64,000 nucleotides of DNA. Source: Acanthochromis polyacanthus (Eukaryota; Chordata; Actinopteri; Pomacentridae). Shown here piece by piece: positions 16,162 to 27,712 of the stretch. Under the pieces are notes generated by a model. It worked only from the letters and a program-made list of their open reading frames with translations, searched no databases and had not been told where the DNA came from. The DNA lies in NCBI RefSeq assembly GCF_021347895.1, contig NC_067135.1:2287320-2351319 (forward strand). The letters are read 5' to 3'. The position numbers and the translations under genes are program-made. How positions within the stretch are numbered: position 1 is the stretch's first letter; each line of letters begins with the position of its first letter.

Positions 16162-17296
16162 AATAAAGTGTGAAGAAAATTCAGCTGGGCTACTTCCATG
16201 ATCTTGACCACACACACATAAACATCGGTTACACGATCAGAGCGATCAGAGGGAGACAGCCGGTCTCCCTCTGATCGGTTTACACACCACCGGCCATGGG
16301 GTGGCAGCAGAGAGCGAGCGGTTTGTTCATCCGCTTGCCTTTAATTAAAACTTGCATAAAATAAAAAATAACACCGATGTAGAGGTGCTGGCTTCAGTCT
16401 CTAAAATGTGAGGATTTACTTTTTTGTCATTTAATAATGTAAATAGAAATGTTAGTTGACACAAGTGGCACTTTAGACTGAAAGTCTGTTGATTTTCACA
16501 TGTTCTGAAATCTGAGGAATTACTGTTTTTCTTTATTTTCATTGTAAATATTTAATGTTAGTTGACAGAAGCACTTTGGGCTCTAAGATAAGATAAGAAG
16601 GTTTTATTTGTCACGTGCACAGTTATACAGAGTATAATGCCTCATGGTTTCACTATTTTTTATTGCTTTGATCTTAAATCTGCAGATTTGCTGTTTTCTC
16701 ATTGTAATGTAAGGTTGTTCATGTAAAAGTTAGCTCACAGAAGCACTGTCTGCTTTAAGCCTTATAGTTAGTTTTTTTTAACAAAATGTCCAATGTTTGT
16801 TGGTTTCACAGGTATGGATTTGTTTTTGTTTATTTGAGTATGTAAATATAAATATGTTGTTGACAGAAGAAGCACTTGGCCTCTTTGAAGCTGGAAATTG
16901 TTTCTTTTTTTTAACTTTTGAACTAAAAAATAGATTTGCGTATTTATACATTCTTAATTTGTTTAATTATAGAAAAGTAGATTTTAAGGGTGTGTGTACC
17001 AATTACAGCTTATCTGGAGCAAATCATATCAAACACTGGGGAGATAAATTCACATTCACCAGCTGCTAACATTTATGTGCATTTAATTGTCTGTTTGACT
17101 CAGCAGTAGTGCTTAGTGTACCCTCGTAGCTCATCAAATGGCTGTGAACATAATTTACATCAATCCTTGTATTCCGGTGTTGCTGACTCTGCTGTTTGTT
17201 TTGGTAAATTAAGTGCGCCCCCCCAAGAGAAAACTTCACCAGCCGCCACTGGTTTAAAGTTTGGATCAGGATGAATGTTAACAGATCAAGACTCAC

Positions 17297-17530
17297 CAGC
17301 TGGTGTTTCTGCGTCTCCTTCAGTGTTTCTGGTTGAATTAAATCCTTCAGGTCTCTACAGCAGCAGCAGCAGCAGGATGATCTGTGACCTACTGATGGAG
17401 TTGAGCTTCTCTTTCTGTTTCTGATGGTGGTAAAAGCTCCCCTCCCTCCTCTCTCCACGCCTCCTCCTCTGTTTCTGCCTGAACGTCTCGTAAACGCTGT
17501 GAAGTCGTGACTTTTTACCGTCCCTAAATG
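17297..17530 (-). other. ednra: probable 5' UTR exon of ednra
   Basis: On the minus strand a consensus donor (CAGCTG followed by GTGAGT) lies at 17296/17297, at the end of a block with mixed composition and a CAG-repeat run (CTG-type on the minus strand). ednra orthologues have a non-coding first exon, and a matching acceptor (TTCTCAG) lies at 13723, 17 bases before the ATG. The 5' limit is a guess. Confidence 0.45.
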
Positions 17531-17859
17531 AAGCAGAGACACTTCTCCCCTTTCACAGTTTATTGATGAAACCATGTTGTGGAAACTGAGGCGGTAAAAT
17601 TTACGGCAGCCTCGCGAGCGTTTGAACACAACTGATGCCAGACGTGCTTTATTACGGCGTGTACGTTTTACTGTTCATCTCCTCCGACATGCAACATCTC
17701 AACAAACGTTATGAGAACATTTAAAGCGGTTAATAAGATTTTAATGAAACACGGATGTTGGTCGACTTCTGAAAATGACAAAATGACACCAAATATCTGT
17801 GAAAAAATAGAAAAAAATGTGTTTTTTTTGGTTTTACAACAATTCCTGAAGTCATCATC

Positions 17860-18230
17860 TGACATAAAATGACAAAAATGAGATAGAACATGACAAAAAT
17901 GAGACAAAAAACGACAAAACAAGGCACAAAATGACAAAAATAATCCAAGAAATGACAAAAACAAGAAGCAAAATGACAAAAAGAAGAAACAAAACAACAG
18001 AAACAAGACAAAAATGACAAAACAAGGCACAAAATGACAAAAACAAGATACAAAACAACAAAAATGAGACCTAAAATTACAAAAACCAGGCACAAAACTA
18101 ATAAAACAACACACAAAATGACAAAAACAAGAGGCAAAATGACAAAAAGAAGAAACAAAACCGCAAAAATGAGACAGATGACAAGAACAAGACAGAAAAC
18201 GACAAAACAAGACAGCAGTTAGCTTTATAA
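17860..18230. repeat. ACAAAATGACAAAAACAAGA minisatellite
   Basis: Tandem degenerate units alternate ACAAAATGACAAAAA with CAAGACACAAAA or ATGAGAC. Overlapping open frames on both strands are repeat artefacts. Confidence 0.85.
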
Positions 18231-18289
18231 ACATTCATGCTCCTCAGCAGTGGATTTGTAGTAGGATCAGAATCATCATGTAGTGTTCA

Positions 18290-18570
18290 GTTGTACTCAA
18301 AATAACTTAAAACATGTCCTAAATGACCAAAATGTGTCCCAAATGATTTGAATCTTGTCCAGCATGACTGAAGATTGTCCATAATAACTAGAAATGTGTC
18401 CAAAATCAGCCAAAAATGGTCAGTATGGCTCAAATAATGTCCAAAATAACTTGAAAAAATGTCCTAAAAGACATAAAAATTGCAAAATGACTTGAGAATT
18501 TTCCAAAAATGACTCAAAGATTTCCAAAATTGATTCAAAAAATGATATAGGATTGACTTGAAATGATTTG
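18290..18570. repeat. TTGTCCAAAATGACT minisatellite
   Basis: Units such as GTCCAAAATGACTTGAAA and TGTCCTAAATGAC. This is the same family as 9805-10345. Confidence 0.75.
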
Positions 18571-20605
18571 AAACTTGTCCACAATGATTTGGTTGTGAAT
18601 CAAACCCCAGATGTTGCCAGATGCTCTCCATGTTGTTCTCATCATGCCGAGGTCTAAACTTCTGTCAGTGTGTTTAATTCATGAGTGGAACATGTCAGTG
18701 GCAGCACATCTGCAGCACATGTGTGTCAGTCTGTGTTCAGTCTAACCCTTGACTCTGTGTGTGTTATCTGAGTGGAGATACGAGCTATCTGAGTGTGTGT
18801 GTGTGTGTGTGCTGTTTACTCGTTGCAGAGATAAACACATGAAGAAGCTGTACGTGACTTTCTCCATGCAGCCTGACAGCAGCTCTCACTCATCCTCATC
18901 ACTGTGTCTCCTCCTGCTGCTACTGTGAGTCAAACTAGTGGACAAAACCTTCCCTGGAACACAATAAAAAGAGCAAAGAAATGTAAAACTATCATCCAGA
19001 GACACAAGGAAACCATCACATGAGGTGTTCAGGGAGAATTCATGGAAGTAACTGCAGCTTCCTTCAGCTCAGGTTTCAAAGTCCTGGCCAGAAAGTCACA
19101 GAAAAAAACGATCCAAGCAGACAAAAAACATCTGGCAGCAAGAGTGTCAGCAAATACCTGTAAAATAATGGGCTTTATAGCTGATTTAAATACAGTTATT
19201 TTATGGTAAAGTCACTATTTATGGAAGTACAGGTTTATATGTTGACTGTATTTACAGTTTAATGTAAATTTAACTGAATACTGCAGTGTTCCCTCATCGC
19301 GTTTCTGCCCATCCTGGATGCTACCAAAGCTAATGTTAGCATCTGTTAGCTGCTAGCTTTAGCCTCCATCTTTAAGCACAATATCGAGAACTTTCATTTC
19401 TTAGAGGTAAATCTTCCACTTTTATCGCTGTGAACTGCATTATGTTTAATGTTAGAATGGAAAATGACACAATGAGAGCAACAAAGGACTGAGTTTATTG
19501 ATTTTATTAGTTCATAATTTGTGTTTTTTATTGCAGAGAAGAGGAAAAGATGTTCCTGAAAGCAGAAACATGCCTCACAGACCACCGACTCTTTGTGTTA
19601 TTAGTCTCCACCAGTGGAAGAAAACGCGGTTTGATTCTCACTTTTCTCTTCAAAAGCGCCGCTGGTTCATGGACAAATTACCCCCCAAACTAATTAGAAA
19701 GAGAAGAACAAACGAGCCGAATTCAAAGAGCAAATCAAACCCAGATCCTTTACAGAAAGGAAACGGCTCCTCTGTCTGATTTCCAGCCTGAAGAAACATT
19801 TATTAGGACGACTTTGAAGAGCAGAAACATCCAGAACCGCGGCGTCAGTTTCCATCCAGCTGTGGTGACATTTAATGGAACAAACTGAGAGACCACAGAG
19901 CAGGGTCAGAGTGGGACTCGTTTTCAGCCTCAGACCGGCCCGCTGCAGATCACGACCTATTGCTATTAAAGTCATGTAATTCTAGCCTTGTCTTGTAATT
20001 CAGTGTTTTTCTAAAATGTTTCCAATCCAGTGCTAGTAAGGGTTGCTTCACAGTGAGGATTTATTCCAACATGAGTGCACATCTCCAACATTATTCTTTA
20101 CAACAATATCATAATCTGTATTCTGTTCAAATGAGTGTTCACGCATATCCAAACCTTAAAAATGAAATAAAAATATTAAATTTAAAAACTAAAATAAAAG
20201 GTGTGGCACTTTCTAATAACACCATCATCTCTTTTTCCTCTGCAAGGAAACCGTTCCATCACAACTTAAATTTCACAAATCAGTTAAAGGACTGATCTCC
20301 AACACTGTTCTTTACAACATCACAATGTCCTTTTTGCAATATCAGATATCAAGCAAATTAGTGTTCACAGATATCTAATCCTCACGAATAAAGAATAATT
20401 ATTGACCTGTTGTCTGAAAGTTTGTTTTTCACAGTATAACATAGCTTTCTAATGACATTTTGAAAATGCTTTGACTTTCATTATATATTTACAATAAAAA
20501 GAAAATAAAATCTGTAAGAGACAGAAATGAAAAAAGGTCATTTTTTTTCATTTTCTGAGACCGGAAGTGGTCATCAGCAAGTGTGGAGCCAATCAGAGTA
20601 CGGTG
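18571..20605. other. ednra-ttc29 divergent spacer, no gene seen
   Basis: Mixed-composition sequence with a short (TG)n near 18800 and a GCTAATGTTAGC-type word near 19330. No exon with family similarity and no transposon end was recognised. As the interval between two divergent genes it may hold regulatory DNA, but nothing specific can be named from the sequence alone. Confidence 0.4.
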
Positions 20606-21257
20606 CATAGACTGTATATAATGTTTATAGAGTATAGAAAAAAGTGAGTATAAAACACCCAAAATATGTTTTTGTACTAGAGGCTAAATGCTGTGGTTTA
20701 TTTTAGTATGACAGTGAAGAAACATTTTCATGTATATTCCGCTCATTCCGCTCCGTAAGTCTGGATGGGATCAGGCGTGAACTAACCGTGACGTCACCCG
20801 TTGGTTTCAACGCCGAGAAAATGAAGCCCAGATTTTGCTACTTCCTGGTCGCCATTTTGGATTTTTTGGAGCCAGTGACGTAAAAAGCGTCATCAACCAG
20901 GCTGGACCGGAGAGCAACTAAGGGCAGGACCAGTCAATGGGACTGTCAATCAAGTATAGCCACGCCCCCTGGCTCCGCCAACTTTAACGATTTATTTAAA
21001 ATTCAGTATTGATTTATTTTAAGATCGGCCACCTGATCTCTCATTTTGACCATGAAAACTAACGGGAAAAAAATCCTGAGCTGTAGAACATCAGTCTATC
21101 AAATTTTATTTTTTCCAAAAATGAATTGGGGTCTATGGAGCAAAAGCTTTTTGGAGCCAACCCCAGCGGACAGCGGGATATTGCAAGTTTTTGACACTTC
21201 TGGGTGGGCTTCATTTTTGGAGCCAGATGCTACGTCCATCTTTATATACAGTCTATG
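20606..21257. mobile_element. non-autonomous DNA transposon (MITE), TIR CATAGACTGTATATAA
   Basis: The left end CATAGACTGTATATAA and the right end TTATATACAGTCTATG are near-perfect inverted repeats about 650 bases apart. The interior is non-coding and includes GTGACGTCACCCGTTGG. Ends of this type are common in fish genomes. A clear target duplication could not be fixed. Confidence 0.65.
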
Positions 21258-21326
21258 GATGGGATCTGTAGTGACTTTGCGCATGCGCGATTCATCTGCC
21301 GTCTGGCCGCGGAGTGATGTGGTTCT

Positions 21327-21846
21327 GTAGCCTAGCCACGCTAGACAACCCACGGCAACGAATTTAATTCTCTGCCAGGGTGGGAATCACCATGAAGTAT
21401 AGAATCAGAAGGTGGGCGTAACTAAGTGACGACAGAGGCGCGACGATTCTGACAGAAACAACCGGCGCACAATAAACAGTTATCTTTCGACTCGGCTTTG
21501 GCCACAGCCCTTAAAGATTTGAAGCTAAAATTCAACTTGAAAGATAAACAAAGGACGGCACTGAAGTGTTTCATTGAGAAGAAAGACATATTTGGACTTA
21601 TGCCGACGGGATATGGCAAATCCTTAATATACCAGTTGGCTCCGCTGGTTGGGAAGCTAATGGGACTTAGCCACAATCCGGCGCTCTAGGAACTATGTCA
21701 GCCTATTCGTTGCGCTGATTGGTTGTATGCCTACCCAATTGCTGCAGAGGGATTTGAAAGACAACCTTTTAGCCCGCCTCCCTCCCTGTCCAGCGTTCCT
21801 AGACCCTTGTGTCTTAAGAGCTGGGTCTAGCGGCTACATATGTAGC
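21327..21846 (+). mobile_element. TIR element carrying a RecQ-helicase fragment (copy 1, degraded ends)
   Basis: It starts TAGCCTAGCCACGCTA and ends near TAGCGGCTACATATGTAGC, with the right end rearranged relative to copy 2 at 25373-25947. The open frame (about 21498-21689) has LKFNLKDKQRTALK followed by MPTGYGKSLIYQ, a RecQ-type motif 0 / Walker A pair. About 56 bases present in copy 2 after CCAGGGTGGG are missing here. It lies about 350 bases upstream of the ttc29 5' exon. Confidence 0.7.
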
Positions 21847-22199
21847 CCTGGAAAATAATATGACAGAGTGTCTCAAAAGCACTGGAATCTTATTTTACTG
21901 TTGATAAAGCTTTGATCTGTTTAGTTTGGTCAAAAAATATTTTCATGTCAAATACTTTTATTAGAGAGATTATTGAGGATTTCCCAGCATAGCTTGTGGT
22001 AAAAAAAAAAAAAAAAGTGACTAAAATGATGATTATGGGCATCTAATGGGATTTTTTAATATATATTTATAGTTTTAACACATCATAAAATATTATTTGT
22101 TGCTCAGAATAAATTATTCTGATTTTTTCGCGTCTCTGGATGATGATGGATGTCAGTTATAATCGTAAATAGCTGTTTTCTGTGTATTTTCTGCGCGTT

Positions 22200-22409
22200 T
22201 CAGTGGATATAAACAGCAGTTATCCTCTGAATGGAACCAGCCCCGCAGCAGCTCAGTGTTGGGACGCGGCCGGACGTCGTTGCCATGGAGACGCCGCAAC
22301 TCTGCCGTCAGTTAGCGATAAACTTTGAATAAAATCTGAAGTTTGCCTCCGTTAGTTTCTGTGATTTCAGCTTTAAACTGGACCGGAGTCTGTAAGGACA
22401 CACAGCTCG
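22200..22409 (+). other. ttc29: probable promoter and 5' UTR exon of ttc29
   Basis: A GC-richer block with CpGs is followed by a donor (CAGCTCG then GTAAAT) at 22409/22410. It contains an RFX X-box at 22279-22292. The next acceptor is 23098-23099, before the first coding exon. The transcription start is not determined. Confidence 0.5.
22279..22292 (+). promoter_or_regulatory. ttc29: RFX X-box motif
   Basis: GTTGCCATGGAGAC fits the RYYNYY-N(1-3)-RRNRAC X-box consensus with a 2-base spacer. RFX factors drive ciliary and flagellar genes through such boxes near their start sites, and ttc29 encodes an axonemal protein. Similar words also occur elsewhere in the window, so position is the main support. 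Confidence 0.5.
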
Positions 22410-22789
22410 GTAAATACACGGTTTGTAATCTTTGTATTTATAGCTAGACTGTTTAATTTTCATGTTAATGTTGATGTGTAACTTATATTGCTAACGATTA
22501 GCTAACTAGCTTCACTCAGCTTTACTTTGACTCATTAGTTTGGGGTAAAAGTACACCTTAGTACACACAGAACAGCCCACAACAGACACGTTTAACAATA
22601 AATAATAACACAAACCTTTATAGTTAGCCCCAAAATTAAACTTAACCCGGAATAACATTAGCATAGCTGCGGTTTAGCCGTGCTAATTAGCCTCTAATAG
22701 TGCGCATGCCGGTCACTGATTGTTATCTGTAGTTTAATTAAAATGATTCAACTTTAAAGCTTGTTGTGGAGCTTTCACATGTCCCTCAG

Positions 22790-23099
22790 CTGGTTGTGTC
22801 ATGGAGGTGGGTGTGTTGTGTTTACTGGTTGTGTTGTGTTTGGTCTTTTTGTGGTCATTTTTAGTTTGTGATAATTTTCGGTGTGTTTGTGGTTATTTTG
22901 CAATTTTTTTGCAATTATTTTGTGTGTCTTGTCATTTTGTGTCTTTATACGATAATTATCTGTCTCACTGAGTCATTTTGTGTTTTTTTTTTGTGGTTAT
23001 ATCGTGTCATTTTTGGCTTTTTTGTGGTCATGTTGTGTCTTTTTGTGGTTGTTTTTTGTGTCTTTGTACTCATTTTGTTTCTTTTTTGGTCATTTTCAG
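22790..23099. repeat. TTTGTGGTCATTTTGTGTC minisatellite running into the ttc29 exon 2 acceptor
   Basis: Degenerate GTCATTTTGTGTCTTTTTGTGG units continue up to CATTTTCAG at 23091-23099, which serves as the 3' splice site of the first coding exon of ttc29. Confidence 0.8.
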
Positions 23100-23114
23100 A
23101 CTGTTAATGTGAAG

Positions 23115-26100
23115 ATGAGCGGCACACGAAGACGGATGTCATTTCGACTCAACATTAACACTCAGAACAGGTAAATTACAGATAAATTACAGGTAGATTA
23201 CAGACAAAGTCCAGCTGCAGGACTCAGAAAACAGAAGTAACAGACAGAAAGCTTCAGAGATAAAGACCTAAAAGTGTTAATAATCTTTATGGAGATGATG
23301 TAGCTGTTTACTGGTAACTTCTGCCTGGTTTAGATATTATCATCAACATTTACTAAGTCTATTATTATTTAAATAAGCAGTCAGAAAATAGTGAAACCTC
23401 GTGTTTACGTTTGTGTGTTTTCAGCAGGATGGAGCAGCAGACGGCGTCCCTCCAAACTGAATCTTCACCAGATAATTCATCTCATCTCTCCAGGAGAGAA
23501 ATAGGCCTGTGAGTTCAGTCTCTGTGGTAACCGTGGTAACCAGGTGGATGTTTTTACATGACATTAATGTCAGAGGTGGGGCGACTAGTCAGGAACCAGA
23601 CCGACTAAGTTTGACAGAGAATAAATAAATTCAGTTTATAAATCCATCTGAGCCGCAGTAAATGAATACGAGTCAGGACCAGAAGGTGAGGGCGCCCCCT
23701 ACTGATAACATTGTAGACTGACACTGTTTTGTTTACAACAGAATTCCAGATGTATTGTTTTACAGTTTTGATGTCTTCAGTATTATTCTACAGCTTATAA
23801 AATAATTAAATAAAACCGTTTAATGAGAAGCTGTGTCCAAACTTTAGACTGTAGTTTATGTTCAACCAATGAACTAAACTGAGTTAAAGAAGTGAACTTT
23901 CCTCTGCAATCCAAAGTATTTTAATTGTCTGTTCATTAGCAGCAGCAGTTGTCTATGTGGAAAAAGCCATAAAATCTGTGAAACACTCCAACAGGCTGGC
24001 ATCAGTCCACAGCAGCTACCGTCTTTGTTGCTGACTGTGTGGCTGCAAAGGGAGAAGGAGGTTCTCAAATCAGCACAAAAAGAGGCGAAACCTCCACTGA
24101 AAGACACAAAATCAGCACAAAAGCTTGAAAGCTGCCACGAAAAGAGACCAAATTGCCAAGAAAAGGGCCAAAATTACCACGAAAAACACAGAATTAGCAC
24201 AAAAGATGCAAAATTGTCACTAAAATGGCCAAAACTACCACAAAATGACCCCAAATCACTACGGAAATAGGTGAATTTACCACAAGAAGGCACAAAATCT
24301 CCACCAAAAATCCAAAATTACCACAAAAAATACAAAATCAGCACTAAAAGACTCAAAATCCCCTCAAAAATTTCACAAAATTTTAGCACAAAAAGCTTTA
24401 CATTTACCACAAAAAGACACAAAATCAGCATAGAACATGCTGAAACTGCCACAAAACGGCACCAAATCACCACAAAAGTAGATGAATATACCACAAAAAG
24501 ACACAAAATCTCCACCAAAAGAACCATCTGCTCAGCGCTGCTTCGTTCCTCCGCAGGTTCAGAAACAGTCTGAAGCAGAACGTCTGTGTGCAGCTGCTGC
24601 AGGACGGCGACCACAGGTAGCTGAAGATCTCGTTTGTCTTCACTTTTCACTGCAATGCGATAAAACCGCAGCTGGAATAAATGGTCTCGTTCTGCCCCTC
24701 AGGTCGTTCTCGGAGCTCTTCCGTCTGCTGGCTTCTGATCGGGATCGTAGGGAGGCCAGTTCAGCTGTGAGGCTCCAGACGCCTCCACTGGAGGAACAAC
24801 TGGACAAACTGGAGACCATGAAGCTGCACCTGAGCCGAGCCGAGCGGGCCGAACGGACCGGTACCTCACACACAACCTCATGGACAGAATATACGCTGGA
24901 ATAAGGATGTGGTGTAAAATTAAGGGGACAAAAGCAACTAAATCTGAATAAACTTCCCCCTCTGACCTCCATTAAAAATTGACTTTTTCTGATGAAGTTC
25001 TGAGCCTCAGAACTTCTTCAGTCCAGCTGATAGAATCATGACATTTAGGAGGAAAAACACATCTGAGTTCTGATAAAAACTGCAATTAAAATAAGTAAAA
25101 AAGCTGAAAAATCACAAAAAAGGCCAAAATTACCACAAACAAATACAAAATCAGCACAAAATTACCAAAAATACCCACAAAAACACATAAAATTTCCAGA
25201 AAAAGACACAAAGTCAGCACAAAAGGTGCAGAATTACTACAAAAATGGCCAAAACTACCATAAAACGACCCCAAATCACCACAAAGATAGGTGAGTATAC
25301 CACAAATGACCACAGAAAGAGACCAAATCGACAAAAAAGAGTCACAATTACTACAAAGAAACACAAAATCAGTAGCCTAGCCGCGCTAGACAACCCACTG
25401 CAACGAATTTAATTCTCTGCCAGGGTGGGTCTAGTTACCCTCCATAAGGCTCGAGGCTGGATTCTCCTAAAACTGGCCGGACCAATCACCATGAAGTGTA
25501 GAGTCAGAAGGCGGGCGTAACTAAGTGACGACAGAGGCGCGACGATTCTGACAGAAACAACCGGCGCACAATAAACAGTTATCTTTGGACTCGGCTTTGG
25601 CCACAGCCCTTAAAGATTTGAAGCTAAAATTCAACTTGAAAGATAAACAAAGAACGGCACTGAAGTATTTCATTGAGAAGAAAGACGTATTTGGACTTAT
25701 GCCGACGGGATATGGCAAATCCTTAATATACCAGTTGGCTCCGCTGGTTGGGAAGCTAATGGGACTTAGCCACAATCCGCCGGTGCTCCAGGAACTACGT
25801 CAGCCTATTCGTTGCGCTGATTGGTTGTATACCTACCCAATTGCTGCAGAGGGATTTGATAGACAACCTTTTAGCCCGCCTCCCTCCCTGTCGAGCTTCC
25901 CTAGACCCTTGTGCCGTCAGAAACATGGGTGTAGCGCGGCTAGGCTACAAAATCAGCACAAAAAGACCAAAAATGTCCACCAAAAGATGCAAAATGACCA
26001 CAAAAAGGCCAAAACTACCTCAAACAGATGCAAACCCAGCACAAAAAAAATGCAAAATTCCTACAAAAAGACACAAAATCAGCATAGAAGGTGCAAAACT

Positions 26101-27242
26101 ACCGCAAAATGACAACAAATGACCACAACAATTGGTGAATATACCACAGAAAGACAAAATCTCCACCAAAAGAAGCAAAATTACCACAAAACAGACTAAA
26201 TTGCCAAAAAGGGCCAAAATTACCCCAAAGGAAATTCTAAATCAGCACAAAAACACGCAAACGAGCACAAAAAGACACAAACTGAGTAAAAAAAGATCAA
26301 AAATCCCGATAGGACGACACAAAATTTCCACGAGAAGAGCTCAAATTCCCCTGAAACGTTCAAATATGTCAGCAAAAACATGGAAAATCACCACAAAAGT
26401 AGATTAATTGACCAGAGAAAGACACAGGAAAACACGTCTGACCTGTGGTACAAACTGCAGTGAGGACATTTAGGAAGGAGGACAGGTCGATAGGACTCCC
26501 TATGAGACAGACTTTTACAGGACTGTTTAAGGGTTCAGGATCAGGATCAGGTTCTGGTTCTCTGACTGCAGGTCTGTGGTCTTCAGCCTGTGAGGAGCTC
26601 CTGCTGTTGGGTCGCTTCTTCTCGTCTCCTGAGGACCTCTGGCTCCGTGTGCATTTCTACCGGCGCTGTTCAGACGGAGGACGAGGCTCCAGACCGGCTG
26701 TGGAGGCTCAGCTGTGTCTGGCCGAGCTCCAGCTGGAGGACGGTGAGCTGCATGGAGACGTCGGTGGAGCTGAAGCATGAATCTGAAGGTGAAAACGTGT
26801 TCTGCTGCTGCAGGGGAGGTGGAGCAGGTGAGGCAGCAGGTGGAGCTGAGCCTCCAGCAGATGGAGGACGGCTGGCTGGACTCGGAAAGTCGGTCCCTGA
26901 AGCTTCGGACCCTCCGGGTTCTGTGGAGGATCTACAGCCGACTGGCCGACGCTCCTCTGGCTGCTGGAGACCTCACAGATGCTCTGGAGCTGCTCCATGA
27001 AGGATACAGGATCTCCACCCAGAGTAGGAGGAGCGGGTTACTGCTGCAGGAAGACACAGAGTCAATCATGTGATAAATAACAAAGTAAATCTGTTAAAAA
27101 TGAGGAGATAAATAAATAAAAATATAATAAATAAAAAACTATATATTAAAAATGAGGAGATAAATAAATAAAAATATAATAAATAAAAAACTATATGTTA
27201 AAAATGAGGAGATAAATAACAAATAAAATTAAAAATAATATG

Positions 27243-27280
<38 letters not shown>

Positions 27281-27425
27281 AAAACTATATGTTAAAAATG
27301 AGATAAATAAAATATAAAATAACAAATAAAAATATGTTAAAAATGAGGAGATAAATAAAAAATAAAATTAAAAAATAATATGTTTAAAAATGAGATAAAT
27401 AAAAAATATGTTAAAAATAAGGAGC

Positions 27426-27491
<66 letters not shown>

Positions 27492-27655
27492 AAATAAAAA
27501 ACTATAGGTTAAAAATGAGATAAATAAAATATGAAATAACAAATAAAAAATAATATGTTAAAAATGAGGAGATAAATAAAATAATAAATGAAAAACTATA
27601 TGTTAAAAATGGGATAAATAAAAATAATAAATAATAAAAAATATGTTAAAAATAA

Positions 27656-27712
<57 letters not shown>

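Larger units (their letters stand above)
15008..17251. mobile_element. hAT-superfamily transposon, 2.24 kb, 8-bp TSD
   Basis: Inverted ends CAGGGGCAGCTGGT (left) and, reverse-complemented from the right, CAGTGGCGGCTGGTGA are flanked by the exact 8-base duplication GTTTAAAG at 15000-15007 and 17252-17259, as expected for hAT. No intact transposase is visible. The interior holds a poly-T run at about 15350, an AGATAAGATAAGA stretch near 16590 and two exon-like blocks with an intron-less second copy (see 15586-15847 and 16076-16161). It sits in the presumed first intron of ednra, about 45 bases from the inferred donor. Confidence 0.85.

Noticed and set aside
25585..26112. A working RecQ helicase gene
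   Set aside because: Only motifs 0 and I are present, the frame then runs into repeat DNA, and the segment is bounded by transposon ends.
24025..26407. Lys/Thr/Gln-rich frames resembling disordered proteins
   Set aside because: They are translations of the ACAAAATCAGCAC minisatellite in ttc29 introns.
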